From contig CACYIK010000001.1 of assembly GCA_902774395.1 (NCBI GenBank), positions 62,001 through 126,000 of the forward strand: DNA of 64,000 nucleotides. Reading direction: 5' to 3'. The DNA is from an uncultured Bacteroidota bacterium. Its GTDB lineage: Bacteria; Bacteroidota; Bacteroidia; Bacteroidales; P3. The notes below the pieces were generated by a model. It saw only the letters and a program-made list of their open reading frames with translations. It had not been told where the DNA came from and searched no databases. The position numbers and the translations under genes are program-made. Of the stretch, positions 10,771 through 19,825 are shown in pieces (positions within the stretch are counted from its first letter, which is position 1; each line of letters begins with the position of its first letter).

Positions 10771-12006
10771 ATGAAAATGAAAAAGTTTGTCATGACCGCC
10801 GCTTTCGCGGCTTTCGCCCTGGCCGCCAGCGCCCAGTCGCTGAATGTGTCGAGCGCATTTCAGGACATGAGAAAGAACTACCTCAACAAGGCAAAGGCTG
10901 AGATCGACGCCGCCTGTCTGCATGAGGACACTAAGGACGACGCCAAGACGTGGTGCTACAAGGCCCTCATCTATAGCCGTATCGGTGGCGACGCCCAGAG
11001 CAAGAAGCCTAAATACCCCAACCTGGCTCCCGACTGGGCCGAGCAGGCCTACACCGCCGCCAGAGAGTGCAAGCGTCTCGACAGCAAGTCGGAGTTCGCC
11101 CAGCAGGTGAACGAGGTGTTCAGCTTCGTTGGCCAGGAGTACTACAACCAGGCTGAGGCCGCCTACAAGGCCAAGGACTATGCCAAAGCTATCGAGATTG
11201 CCGACAAGTCGATGACCGCCTTCAACGAGTCGGGCAAGAGCAACTTCGCCACGAACGCCATGTACATCGCCGGTCTGAGCTCGGTGGCCACGCAGGACAC
11301 CGCCAATGTGTTGAAGTACTTCAACCAGATGACCAACAAGCGTACCAACATCAACTATGTGTACACTTCGCTCTTCAACATCTACAAGGCCAAGGGTGAC
11401 AACGCCAACGCCATGAAGGTGGCCACGCGCTACACCAAGAACTGCAAGAACGACTACAAGGCCTTCTTGCTGCTCGCCGAGGGTTACCTGCTCGACAATA
11501 ATGTGGAGAAGAGCAAGGAACAGCTGAACATCGTGGGCGAGATGACCAAGGACTCGGTCGACCTCTATCCTCTGGTGCTGGTGCTTTCCGCCCAGGTGTT
11601 GGAGAACAGTGGTGACTACGATGGCGCTATCGCCAAGTACAATGAGAGCCTCACCCTCAAGCCCAACCAGTTCGAGGCCAACTTCGGTCTGGGTGGCATG
11701 TACTACAACCGCGCTATTGACAAGACCCTTGCCGCCAGCAAGCTCGATGTCTTCGACGAGGAGAATCAGGCCCTCATCGAAAAGCTGGAGTCCGAGGCCA
11801 AGGAACTGTATCGTCAGTCGATCACCTACTTGGAGAAGTCTGTGACTTTCATCGACAACATGACCGACGAGAACGCCAAGGCCGCCATGCGCGTCAACCT
11901 CTTCAACGCCCTCGGCGCTCTGGAGAAAGCCTATACCAAGGTGGATATGCTGAACGAGGCACGGGCCATCAAGGCTCGTCGCGAGCAGATCGCCAAGCAG
12001 CAGTAA
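10771..12006 (+). CDS. Exported tetratricopeptide-repeat protein
   Basis: 411 residues with a signal peptide (MKMKKFVMTAAFAAFALAASAQ) and Sec-type cleavage after AQ. Helical TPR-like pairs run through most of the chain; the clearest is DYDGAIAKYNESLTLKPNQFEANFGLGGMYYNRA near residues 270-310, and AAYKAKDYAKAIEIADKSM near 130. A periplasmic scaffold or assembly role is likely, but the partner is unknown. A TPR protein next to gyrA is common in Bacteroidota. A 16-bp hairpin 55 bases after the stop may terminate its transcript. Confidence 0.85.
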   Translation: MKMKKFVMTAAFAAFALAASAQSLNVSSAFQDMRKNYLNKAKAEIDAACLHEDTKDDAKTWCYKALIYSRIGGDAQSKKPKYPNLAPDWAEQAYTAARECKRLDSKSEFAQQVNEVFSFVGQEYYNQAEAAYKAKDYAKAIEIADKSMTAFNESGKSNFATNAMYIAGLSSVATQDTANVLKYFNQMTNKRTNINYVYTSLFNIYKAKGDNANAMKVATRYTKNCKNDYKAFLLLAEGYLLDNNVEKSKEQLNIVGEMTKDSVDLYPLVLVLSAQVLENSGDYDGAIAKYNESLTLKPNQFEANFGLGGMYYNRAIDKTLAASKLDVFDEENQALIEKLESEAKELYRQSITYLEKSVTFIDNMTDENAKAAMRVNLFNALGALEKAYTKVDMLNEARAIKARREQIAKQQ

Positions 12007-12061
12007 TGAATGTATGATGCGTTGATGCATCAATGATATTTGTCCGAAGAGGACACAATAA

Positions 12062-12102
12062 AAAAGACGTTTCATTGTTATTAAGGCAATGAAACGTCTT
12101 TT
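12062..12102 (+). promoter_or_regulatory. 16-bp hairpin spanning the start codon of the TonB-dependent receptor
   Basis: Arms 12062-12077 and 12087-12102 are exact complements; the loop is 12078-12086. The right arm contains the ATG (12089-12091) and the first codons of the receptor, and the loop contains the purine-rich AAGG that could serve as a ribosome site. It may end the upstream transcript, hide the start codon, or both. Confidence 0.7.
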
Positions 12103-14551
12103 CCTATATATTGTGTTGCTCGTGGCCGGTGGCCAGTGGCTGGAGGCCGGTGCGCAGGGAGTGGTGGAAGGAGTGGTGACCGACGCCAAGAGCGGGGCGC
12201 CGCTGGAGTATGTGAATGTGGGTGTGCCGGGCAACAGCACGGGTGCCGTCACCAATGCGAAAGGCTACTACCGCCTGGAGTTGGGAAAGGGCGACAGCGT
12301 GACGGTGCGTTTCTCGTTCACGGGTTACGAGGCCGAGCATCGCCGTGTGGCGCGCCGCGGCCGCACGGAGCTCGACGTGCAGCTCAAGCCCATGGCCACG
12401 CAGATACAGACCATCGAGGTGAGTGACGAGAAGAACCGTCAGAGCACCTTCACCAAGATAGAGACCGAGAAGCTGGATGTGGCGGTAGGCCCGACGGGCG
12501 GTGTCGAGGCCGTGCTCAAGATGCTGCCCGACGTGCAGTCGAACAACGAACTCTCGAGCCAGTACTCGGTGCGTGGTGGCTCGTTCGACGAGAACCTCGT
12601 CTATATTAACGATGTGGAGGTCTTCCGTCCGATGCTGATCCGCAGCGGCCAGCAGGAGGGCATGAGCATCATCAACCCCGACATGGTGGATTATATCCAG
12701 TTCTCGCCTGGCGGTTTCGATGCCGTCTACGGAGACAAACTGTCGTCGGTGCTCGACATCATCTACCGTCGGCGGACGGACTCCGTCTTTTCCGGCAAGG
12801 TCAGCGCCAGCCTGCTTGGCGCCTCGGCCACCCTGCAGGGCAGGGCAGGGGAGAAGCTGTCGTACAGCGTGGGGTTCCGTCGCCACAGCAACCAGTACCT
12901 GCTGAGCAGCCTCGACACCAAGGGTAGCTATACCACCGCCTATACCGACATGCAGGCCCTGCTGGGCTATAAGGTCAACGAGAAGCTCGACCTGGGTGTG
13001 CTGGCGGTGTGGACGAACAATGTCTACGGCCTGGTGCCCGAGAGCCAGACCACAGCCTTCGGCAGCGCCTTGCAGCCGGGCATGGAGATAGACATTTATT
13101 TCGACGGTCAGGAGCAGGACCGCTACAACACGCTGCTCGGCGCCCTGTCGGCCGACTGGCGCCCCAACGAAGACTGGCGCGTGAAGGGCCATGTCGCCGT
13201 GCAGCACATCAACGAGGGCGAACGCTACGACATCCAGAGCCAGTACTGGCTGAGGCAGATCTCGCAGGGCGCGTCGTCCAATGATACCGCCGACTTCGGC
13301 GTGGGCACCTTCCTCGAGCATGCCCGCAACCGCCTCTCTACCGACATCGTCACGCTCGACCTCAAGGCCAGCCGCTATGCGCAGCTGGGCAGTTGGGATA
13401 TGGGTATCAAGGTACAGATGGAGGACATCAGCGACCATCTGCGCGAATGGAAATGGGTCGACTCGTCGGGCTACTCGCTGCCGTCAGTCATCCTTCCGTT
13501 GGGCGACAGCACCAATATGCCGGTCAGCCCGATACTGCAGCAGTTTGTACGTTCCAACAGTGACATGAGGACCTGGCGTGCGGCGGCTTATCTGCAGCGC
13601 GAGTTGAACTTCCATACGCGCCGGGGCGACGACATAAAGGTGCTTTTGGGCGTGCGTGGCCATGTCTATGGCAGCCACATGGAGAGCAACGGTGTGCGCT
13701 CGGACGTCGGTCCGGAGTGGATGGTCAGTCCGCGTGGCAGCGTGAACTACAAGCCTGCCGTCGAAGCCGACCTGCTGTTCCGCCTGGCGGCCGGCATGTA
13801 CTGCCAGTCGCCCTTCTACCGCGAGTACCGCGGAATGGATGGCCAGCTGACGCCCAACGTGGAGCCGCAGCGCTCGTGGCAGGTGTCGGGTACCACCGAC
13901 TGGCGCTTCCGCCTGTGGGACAAGCCCTGCACACTCACCGCCGACCTCTACTACAAACACCTGTCCAACCTTATCCCTTATGTCGTCGACAATCTGCGCA
14001 TACGCTATATGCCCGACAAGACGGCCGTGGGGTATGCCGCAGGACTCAGCCTCAGGCTCAACGCCGAGCTGATAGAGGGTCTTGAGTCGTGGGCCAGCCT
14101 CTCCATCATGAAGACCCAGGAGGACATCGAGGGTGATGGCTACGGATGGCTCGACCGCCCCACCGACCAGCGTGTGTCGTTCAAGGTTTTCCTGCAGGAC
14201 AACGTGCCGGATATGCCGTGGTGGCGCATGAGCCTCAACCTGGTCTTTGCCACGGGTACTCCCATCTCGTCGCCTTATGGCACCAACGGCGGCGACCAGC
14301 TGAGACTGCCGTCGTACTACCGCGTCGACTGGGGCAACACCGTGCGCCTGTCGCAGTTCGAGAAGCTGAAGCACAAGCCCATCTTCCGCAAGATTGAGGA
14401 CATACAGATAAGTCTTGAGGTGTTCAACCTTTTCAACTTCCGCAATGTGGTGTCATACCTCTGGGTGACGGACATCGACAACATCCCGCGGCGTGTGCCC
14501 AACTACCTCACCGCCCGTCAGCTGAATCTCAAACTGACCGTCCTCTTCTAA
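12089..14551 (+). CDS. TonB-dependent outer-membrane receptor with carboxypeptidase-regulatory-like N-domain
   Basis: 820 residues. Signal peptide MKRLFLYIVLLVAGGQWLEA, then a CarboxypepD_reg-like/CNA-B-like domain (VVEGVVTDAKSGAPLEYVNV, about 25-110), a TonB plug (VLKMLPDVQSNNELSSQYSV, RGGSFDENLVYINDV, about 135-240), then a beta-barrel ending in QLNLKLTVLF with the usual terminal aromatic. It should import a substrate in a TonB-ExbBD-driven manner; the substrate cannot be read from the sequence and no SusD partner is present. The start codon lies in the arm of a 16-bp hairpin. The next gene begins 17 bases downstream and is probably cotranscribed. Confidence 0.92.
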   Translation: MKRLFLYIVLLVAGGQWLEAGAQGVVEGVVTDAKSGAPLEYVNVGVPGNSTGAVTNAKGYYRLELGKGDSVTVRFSFTGYEAEHRRVARRGRTELDVQLKPMATQIQTIEVSDEKNRQSTFTKIETEKLDVAVGPTGGVEAVLKMLPDVQSNNELSSQYSVRGGSFDENLVYINDVEVFRPMLIRSGQQEGMSIINPDMVDYIQFSPGGFDAVYGDKLSSVLDIIYRRRTDSVFSGKVSASLLGASATLQGRAGEKLSYSVGFRRHSNQYLLSSLDTKGSYTTAYTDMQALLGYKVNEKLDLGVLAVWTNNVYGLVPESQTTAFGSALQPGMEIDIYFDGQEQDRYNTLLGALSADWRPNEDWRVKGHVAVQHINEGERYDIQSQYWLRQISQGASSNDTADFGVGTFLEHARNRLSTDIVTLDLKASRYAQLGSWDMGIKVQMEDISDHLREWKWVDSSGYSLPSVILPLGDSTNMPVSPILQQFVRSNSDMRTWRAAAYLQRELNFHTRRGDDIKVLLGVRGHVYGSHMESNGVRSDVGPEWMVSPRGSVNYKPAVEADLLFRLAAGMYCQSPFYREYRGMDGQLTPNVEPQRSWQVSGTTDWRFRLWDKPCTLTADLYYKHLSNLIPYVVDNLRIRYMPDKTAVGYAAGLSLRLNAELIEGLESWASLSIMKTQEDIEGDGYGWLDRPTDQRVSFKVFLQDNVPDMPWWRMSLNLVFATGTPISSPYGTNGGDQLRLPSYYRVDWGNTVRLSQFEKLKHKPIFRKIEDIQISLEVFNLFNFRNVVSYLWVTDIDNIPRRVPNYLTARQLNLKLTVLF

Positions 14552-14568
14552 CTATTAACGAATACCAG

Positions 14569-15831
14569 ATGATTGAAATTCCTGCCATATCGACACTCCT
14601 TCCCGAGGAGCACCGTCTTTCTAACGGCCGCAAGCTCTATGCTTTCCCCTCGTCTACCGAGTTGGTGAAGCTGGACCTGTTGTTTGAAGCCGGTACGGCC
14701 TATCAGACGCTGAAACTGTCGGCCGGCGCCGCCAACAGGCTCTATGTCACCGCCAGCGAGGCCATGGATGCTGCGCAGCTGTCGGAGTTTCTCGACTACC
14801 GCGGCATCATCGTCGACAGCAATGCCGACGCGCTGCGCTGTTCGACGAGTTTCTACACGCTGCATCGTCACCTCGACGACCTGCTGCCGGTGGTGGACGA
14901 CTTGGTGCACAGGCCGTCGTTCCCGCAAGGGGAGCTTGAGGTTTTCAAGAACAAGCGCCGTCAGGAACTGATGGCGTTGCGGCAGAAGTCGCATGAGGTG
15001 GCACGGAGGCTTTTTTACGAGTCTTTGTTCGGCCGGGAGCATCCGTTGGGACGCTATGCCGATGTGCCGGATGTCGACCTGCTGACACGTGAGTCGGTGA
15101 AGGCTTTCTACGACCGCTATCACCGCGTAGGTGACATGACGATAGTGGTTAGCGGTAAGGTTGACGACAGGCTGCTGGCGGCACTCGACGAACGTTTCGG
15201 ACACGAATGTCCGTCGGAGGAGGTGCCCCACATGGTCTTCTCGCCATCCCAGTCGCTCTGCCATCCTGCTGCCGAGTCGCATATCGTAAAACCTGTCTCC
15301 GGGTCGGTGCAGACCACGGTCCGTGTGGGGCGTGTGCTGCCGCTGGCGTGGGAATCGGCCGACTATGCCCGATTCATGATTCTCACCACCCTGCTGGGCG
15401 GCTATTTCGGCTCGCGCCTGATGCAGAACCTTCGCGAGGACAAGGGTTATACCTATGGCATCTACGCCCGCACACAGCTCTACCGCGGCGTGATAGTGTT
15501 CTATATCACCGCCGATGTGGCGGGCAGCGTGGCCAAGGAGGCCGAGCAGGAGATAATCCATGAACTGCGCCGTCTGGCCGAGAAACCTGTGGGTGAGGAG
15601 GAACTGAACCTAGTGAAGGTGGTGCTGGCTGGCGACTTCATCCGTTCGGTCGACGGCATCTTCGAGCGGTCGGCACGTTTCTGCGACATGCTGGGCACCG
15701 ATATCACGGAGCAGTTTACCGAGAACCTGCGCACGGCCCTGAACGAGACAACCGCCGAGCAGCTACGGGAACTGGCGCAGCGATTGCTCAATCCTGACGA
15801 CATGACGGTCTGTTTGGCCGGTGCAGTTTGA
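14569..15831 (+). CDS. M16 family peptidase homologue lacking the zinc site
   Basis: 420 residues with the two-lobed M16 layout: N-terminal lobe (about 1-190) and the C-terminal M16_C region with GGYFGSRLMQNLREDKGYTY near 275-295, a very typical M16 signature. Where active members have HxxEH, this protein reads GAANRLYVTASEAM (about 62-75), so both histidines and the glutamate are missing. It is therefore probably a structural or regulatory partner, like the inactive subunits of heterodimeric M16 peptidases. No signal peptide is seen. It follows the TonB receptor by 17 bases, which suggests a shared transcript. Confidence 0.88.
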   Translation: MIEIPAISTLLPEEHRLSNGRKLYAFPSSTELVKLDLLFEAGTAYQTLKLSAGAANRLYVTASEAMDAAQLSEFLDYRGIIVDSNADALRCSTSFYTLHRHLDDLLPVVDDLVHRPSFPQGELEVFKNKRRQELMALRQKSHEVARRLFYESLFGREHPLGRYADVPDVDLLTRESVKAFYDRYHRVGDMTIVVSGKVDDRLLAALDERFGHECPSEEVPHMVFSPSQSLCHPAAESHIVKPVSGSVQTTVRVGRVLPLAWESADYARFMILTTLLGGYFGSRLMQNLREDKGYTYGIYARTQLYRGVIVFYITADVAGSVAKEAEQEIIHELRRLAEKPVGEEELNLVKVVLAGDFIRSVDGIFERSARFCDMLGTDITEQFTENLRTALNETTAEQLRELAQRLLNPDDMTVCLAGAV

Positions 15832-15860
15832 TCATTCCTCAGTGTTGTTATTCATGAGAC

Positions 15861-15905
15861 AAAAAAAAATGCCCACGGCTTGTACCGTGGGCATATTTTT
15901 TTTTA
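15861..15905. terminator. Bidirectional terminator
   Basis: ATGCCCACGG (15869-15878) and CCGTGGGCAT (15885-15894) form a 10-bp stem with the loop CTTGTA. It has an A-run on the left and a T-run on the right, so it serves both the M16 gene (plus) and the minus-strand operon that ends at 15922. Confidence 0.9.
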
Positions 15906-15921
15906 AAGGGGTTGTCCCTTG

Positions 15922-16308
15922 CTACTGTTGACTGTTCTTTCTCTGCCGGTTGACGAAAATCACCAAGGCTACGGTCTCGAAAACCAGTAAGGCGGCGAAG
16001 CCGATGCAGAAGGTGATGGCGAAGGCTTTTGCCTGATGGGGATGAGTGAACAGGTAGGCGGCAAAGACCACCAGGTGGAGCAGCAGTGTTGCTACCGTGG
16101 CTCCCATGAAATACTGGACGAACTGACGGGGCGATTTCTTCATGTTCTTCACCACCACAAAATGCTGGACTCCGGCCACGACGCCGAAGTAGACTGCCAG
16201 CAACGGCATGAAGAGGTGGAACTGCGGGGCGTCGAACAGCCGTACGGCGATGCTCGCTGCCAGCAACAGCAGTGTCAGAATGGACAATGCGATGTAATAA
16301 CGCTTCAT
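15922..16308 (-). CDS. Small four-helix membrane protein of unknown function
   Basis: 128 residues starting MKRYYIALSILTLLLLAAS. Four hydrophobic segments are visible (about 5-22, 33-50, 66-86, 94-117) with a basic loop (KNMKKSPRQ) and a charged tail. I do not recognise the family. The ATG shares one base with the pyrI stop (TAATG), so translation is probably coupled to pyrI. It is the last gene of the long minus-strand run, ended by the terminator at 15861-15905. The frame can be extended upstream into pyrI, but that part is a pyrI shadow. Confidence 0.75.
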   Translation of the reverse strand: MKRYYIALSILTLLLLAASIAVRLFDAPQFHLFMPLLAVYFGVVAGVQHFVVVKNMKKSPRQFVQYFMGATVATLLLHLVVFAAYLFTHPHQAKAFAITFCIGFAALLVFETVALVIFVNRQRKNSQQ

Positions 16309-16769
16309 TATTCGCAGAATTTCATCGTTTCCTTGGTGGTGAACTTCTCGCAGTAGTGGCAGCGGAGCTTCAGGTTCTCCTTGTCGACCACGTCGAACTT
16401 GGTGGGTACCACCTCGGCGTTGGTGATGCACTTGGGGTTGGCGCAGCGCACGAAGTTCTCGATATGGTCGGGAATCTCGGCGTTGAACTTCTTCACCACC
16501 TTATAGTCCTCGATGTCGATGATGGTGGCGAAGGGTGCCACGAGGGCAATCTTGCTGACCTCCTCGACGGAGAAGTGCTTGTTTTTGATTTTGACGATAC
16601 CTTTCTTGCCCAGCTTGGCGCTGTCGAGGTAGTTGCCGATGAGTACTTCGTCTTTATATTTCTCCAGGCCAAGGATGCGGATGACCTGATAGACCGATTC
16701 GGTGGGGATGTGGTCGATGGCGGTGCCGTTCTCAATGGCGCTGACGACCATTTCTTTCTTGCTTTCCAT
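16308..16769 (-). CDS. pyrI: Aspartate carbamoyltransferase regulatory subunit
   Basis: 153 residues. PyrI holds the nucleotide effector site and the zinc domain that bridges catalytic trimers in the ATCase dodecamer, the first committed step of pyrimidine synthesis. The N-terminal allosteric domain (AIENGTAIDHIP) and the zinc cysteines CANPKC and CHYC in the C-terminal domain are all present. It lies downstream of pyrB, separated by 115 bases, and overlaps the small membrane protein gene by one base. Confidence 0.96.
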   Translation of the reverse strand: MESKKEMVVSAIENGTAIDHIPTESVYQVIRILGLEKYKDEVLIGNYLDSAKLGKKGIVKIKNKHFSVEEVSKIALVAPFATIIDIEDYKVVKKFNAEIPDHIENFVRCANPKCITNAEVVPTKFDVVDKENLKLRCHYCEKFTTKETMKFCE

Positions 16770-16774
16770 TGTAT

Positions 16775-16880
16775 TAAGTTTAAAAGTTTTTAGGGGGTTT
16801 AAAGGTTTTAGAGGTGACAGGTCGTAGCTAGACCCTTTTTACCTTTTAAGCGAAGCGAACCTTTATAACCCTTTTAACAT
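16775..16880. repeat. Imperfect array between pyrB and pyrI
   Basis: On the plus strand, units like GTTTTTAGGGGGTTTAAAGG and, in inverse, CCTTTTAAG, CCTTTATAACCC flank a core with AGGTCGTAGCTAGACC. The layout (array, core, inverted array) matches the other inverted arrays in this window, though the units are more diverged. Confidence 0.45.
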
Positions 16881-16884
16881 ATTA

Positions 16885-17802
16885 TTATCTGACGCCGAGG
16901 ATGGCCGCCATAAGAGCCTGACGGACGTAGACGCCGTTCTGAGCCTGCTGGAAGTAGTAGGCATAGGGCGTTGCGTCGACGTCGGTGGTAATCTCGTTGA
17001 CGCGGGGCAGGGGATGGAGCACACGCATATTCTCCTTGCAGCCCTTCAGCATGTCGGCGCTGAGGATGCAGCTGTCTTTGACGCGCTCGTACTCCATGGG
17101 ATCCGGGAAGCGCTCGCGCTGCACGCGGGTCATGTAGATGATGTCGGCTGTCGAGATGACGTCCTTGAGGTCGGTATATTGGTAGTACTTCAGGCCGGCG
17201 TTCTTGATGCTCATCTTCACGCTGCTGGGGAGTTTCAGCTCCTGCGGCGAGACAAGGTGGAATGTGGCGTTGAAGTTGCACATGGCCTGGACGAGGCTGT
17301 GCACGGTGCGTCCGTATTTTAGGTCGCCCACGCAGGCAATCTGCAGGTTCTCCAGCGTTCCCTGGGTCTTGCGGATGCTGTAGAGGTCGAGCATGCACTG
17401 GGTGGGGTGCTGGTTGGCGCCGTCGCCGGCGTTGATGACGGGCACCGAGGCCACCTCGGAGGCGTAGCGCGACGAACCCTCTTTGGGGTTGCGCATGACG
17501 ATGAGGTCACTGTACGAGCTCACCATCACGATGGTGTCGTGCAGGCTCTCGCCTTTCTGGACGCTCGTGCCACCCGGGTCGGAGAAGCCGATGATGCGTG
17601 CACCCAGTTGGTTGGCGGCGCTCTCGAAGCTCAGACGGGTACGGGTGGAAGGCTCGAAGAAGAGTGTGGCCACCACTTTGTCGCTCAGGATTTTCTGTTT
17701 GGGATTCTTCTCGAATCCTTCGGCGATGTCCAGCACCTGGATGTACTCCTCCTTGGAGAAGTCGGTGATGGAAATCAGGTTGCGTCCTTTTAATGTACTC
17801 AT
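16885..17802 (-). CDS. pyrB: Aspartate carbamoyltransferase catalytic subunit
   Basis: 305 residues. It condenses carbamoyl phosphate and aspartate to N-carbamoyl-aspartate. The carbamoyl-phosphate motif FFEPSTRTRLSF (about 48-59), HPTQCMLDLYSI (about 133-144) and the aspartate-binding HPLPRVNEI loop near the C-terminus are intact. Length is normal. pyrI follows, so the usual class B holoenzyme can be formed; pyrE is elsewhere in the window (58795). Confidence 0.97.
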   Translation of the reverse strand: MSTLKGRNLISITDFSKEEYIQVLDIAEGFEKNPKQKILSDKVVATLFFEPSTRTRLSFESAANQLGARIIGFSDPGGTSVQKGESLHDTIVMVSSYSDLIVMRNPKEGSSRYASEVASVPVINAGDGANQHPTQCMLDLYSIRKTQGTLENLQIACVGDLKYGRTVHSLVQAMCNFNATFHLVSPQELKLPSSVKMSIKNAGLKYYQYTDLKDVISTADIIYMTRVQRERFPDPMEYERVKDSCILSADMLKGCKENMRVLHPLPRVNEITTDVDATPYAYYFQQAQNGVYVRQALMAAILGVR

Positions 17803-17848
17803 GGTATTATTGTTTGATTGTTTGAATGCTATATTGTTTTAGTTGATG

Positions 17849-18856
17849 TTATTTTACACGTTTCATGCCTTCGACGGCGGGCTGGTAGGCGGCATTGAGG
17901 CTGAGGGCCGCCTCGAAGTCGGCTTTGGCCTTCTGGCGGTCGCCCTTGTTCTCATAGGCGATGCCGCGGTTGGCGTAGGCCTCGATATATCCGCTGTTGG
18001 CCTCGATGGCTTTGGTGAAGAACTCGATGGCACGGTCGAGGTTATGGTAGAAGAAGAGTTCTATCCATCCCATGTTGTGCCATGCGTCGGCACTCTCCGG
18101 CTTCAGGTCCAGTATCTGACGATAGAGCGACTCGGCCTTCTCCATGTCGTCATGGTCTTGGTAGAAGAGCGCGAGGGCGTACATCACGTTCGTATTGTTG
18201 GGCTCCAGCTGCAAGGCGGTGCCGAGATACTCCAAGGCCATGTTGTCGCCCAACTCGGCATATAGCACGCCCAGCTGCTCGAACGAGGGGGCATAGTCGG
18301 GGAACTTGTCGCACACGCGGCGGAACAGCTGCACGGCATTGGCGGTGTCGCCCTTTTCCTTGTAGATGAAGCCTTTCATGAAGAGGGCCGTGCGGTTGTT
18401 GGCATCCTTCTCGGTGACTTTGGTGAGATGTGCCATCGCGCGGTCGTAGTCGTGGTTGTAGTAGGTGATTTCGCCCAGCTTCAGCTGCACCTCTTGGCTC
18501 TCGGGATTGAGGGCTTCGGCCTGTTCGAGGGCGTTGTAGCTACCCTTGACGTCGCCGTTGCGGAAGCAGATGTCGGCCTTCAGGAGCAGATATTCGACGG
18601 TCTCGGGGGCCAGGCGGAGGGCCTTGTCGATGTCGGCGGCGGCCTCGTTGACACGTCCCAGGTTCAGCAGCACACGGGCGCGTGCCGCCAGCAACTCGTG
18701 GTCGTCGGGGTTGCGCTCGATATTGATATCCAGTGCCTCGAGCTTCACGCTGTCGGGCATCGAGTCGTTGAGTTCTTGCGGTTGCGAGCATCCGGAGGCT
18801 ATCGCCGCTATGAGTGCGGCGGTCATCAAAATCCGCAGTATTGGCATAACATTCAT
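17849..18856 (-). CDS. TPR lipoprotein
   Basis: About 335 residues from MNVMPILRIL (an ATG at 18880 is also in frame). The signal peptide ends in the lipobox IASGC, so it is likely anchored in an outer or inner membrane leaflet. At least six TPR pairs follow, the clearest being VQLKLGEITYYNHDYDRAMA and AYANRGIAYENKGDRQKAKA. The partner is unknown. It lies between dus and pyrB in a tightly packed minus-strand run. Confidence 0.85.
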   Translation of the reverse strand: MNVMPILRILMTAALIAAIASGCSQPQELNDSMPDSVKLEALDINIERNPDDHELLAARARVLLNLGRVNEAAADIDKALRLAPETVEYLLLKADICFRNGDVKGSYNALEQAEALNPESQEVQLKLGEITYYNHDYDRAMAHLTKVTEKDANNRTALFMKGFIYKEKGDTANAVQLFRRVCDKFPDYAPSFEQLGVLYAELGDNMALEYLGTALQLEPNNTNVMYALALFYQDHDDMEKAESLYRQILDLKPESADAWHNMGWIELFFYHNLDRAIEFFTKAIEANSGYIEAYANRGIAYENKGDRQKAKADFEAALSLNAAYQPAVEGMKRVK

Positions 18857-18883
18857 TAAAGGTATTACGTAAAAAAGCATCTT

Positions 18884-19825
18884 TTATTGTAATAAATCGC
18901 AAATCATTTTTTCAACAATTGTCAATTTCTCCTCGCGTAGCACTGCACGGGCTTGCATCTCACTGATGGGTAGCGACTTCCAAAAGAGACACCAATACTC
19001 TTTCATCTTGTGGATGCGTGTCTCTTCGTTGGGTACACGGGCGTTGATCTCCTCCATCATGCGGCGGATGAAATGTGACACGAGTGAAGACCGTTGGTCA
19101 GTGAGGGAAGCGCCAGCGATTTCCATTGGCAGGGTAGGGTTGTAGAGTACGCCGCGGCCAATCATGAGGTCGACCACTTGTGGGAATCGTTCGTGGATAT
19201 GGCGGGCGTCGGCGGCGGTGACGATGTCGCCGTTGTAGATGACGGGGGCTTTCAGTAGTGGCAGTACCTGTCCGAAGGTGTCGAGGTCGGGATGGCCGCC
19301 ATACTGCTGGCGTCCCAGCCGTGGGTGCACGGTGACGGAGGTAAGGGGGTAGTCGTTCAGCACGGGGATGAGCCGGAAGATCTCGTCTTTCTCCTTCAGG
19401 CCCAGCCTGACTTTGACACTCAGGGAGGGCTTCAGCTCGGGCATCACTTTGTCGAGGATGGCGCGAACCTCGTCGGGGTAGGGCAGTATGCCGCTGCCGC
19501 GGTGCTTGGCGGCGACCTTGCGCATGGGGCATCCCATGTTCCAGTTTATCTCTTTGTAGCCCAGCTCATAGAGACGGTTACCTAAAGTGATGAATTCATT
19601 GGGCTCTTTGCCCAGGATTTGGGGGATGATGGGGATGGAACCCTCGTTGTTCTCGGGCAGCACGTCGTCGAGCAGCGAGGTGCGGATGCCGCTGCGGGCA
19701 CTCTCGAGGTTATGGGTCAGCGACAGAAAGGGTGTGATGGCCAATGCGATGGCGCCGGGGAAACATTCCTCGTAGACTCGGCGGAAAAGCACCTCGGTCA
19801 GTCCTTGCATCGGCGCTAGAATCAT
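18884..19825 (-). CDS. tRNA-dihydrouridine synthase family protein
   Basis: 313 residues. A flavoenzyme that reduces specific uridines in tRNA. The TIM barrel starts with MILAPMQGLTEVLFRR. The catalytic cysteine is in NMGCPMRKVAAKHRGSG (about 93-109), followed by VKVRLGLKEKDE, VTVHPRLGRQQYGG and the FMN phosphate site PVIYNGDI and MIGRGVLYNP. The closest fit is the DusC-like group, but the exact position modified is not certain. Its ATG overlaps the cvpA stop (ATGA), indicating coupling. Confidence 0.92.
   Translation of the reverse strand: MILAPMQGLTEVLFRRVYEECFPGAIALAITPFLSLTHNLESARSGIRTSLLDDVLPENNEGSIPIIPQILGKEPNEFITLGNRLYELGYKEINWNMGCPMRKVAAKHRGSGILPYPDEVRAILDKVMPELKPSLSVKVRLGLKEKDEIFRLIPVLNDYPLTSVTVHPRLGRQQYGGHPDLDTFGQVLPLLKAPVIYNGDIVTAADARHIHERFPQVVDLMIGRGVLYNPTLPMEIAGASLTDQRSSLVSHFIRRMMEEINARVPNEETRIHKMKEYWCLFWKSLPISEMQARAVLREEKLTIVEKMICDLLQ

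Noticed and set aside
16309-16431. N-terminal extension of the small membrane protein to 16431
   Set aside because: That part overlaps pyrI in another frame and is Arg/His-rich without sense; MKRYYIAL at 16308 is a natural start coupled to the pyrI stop.
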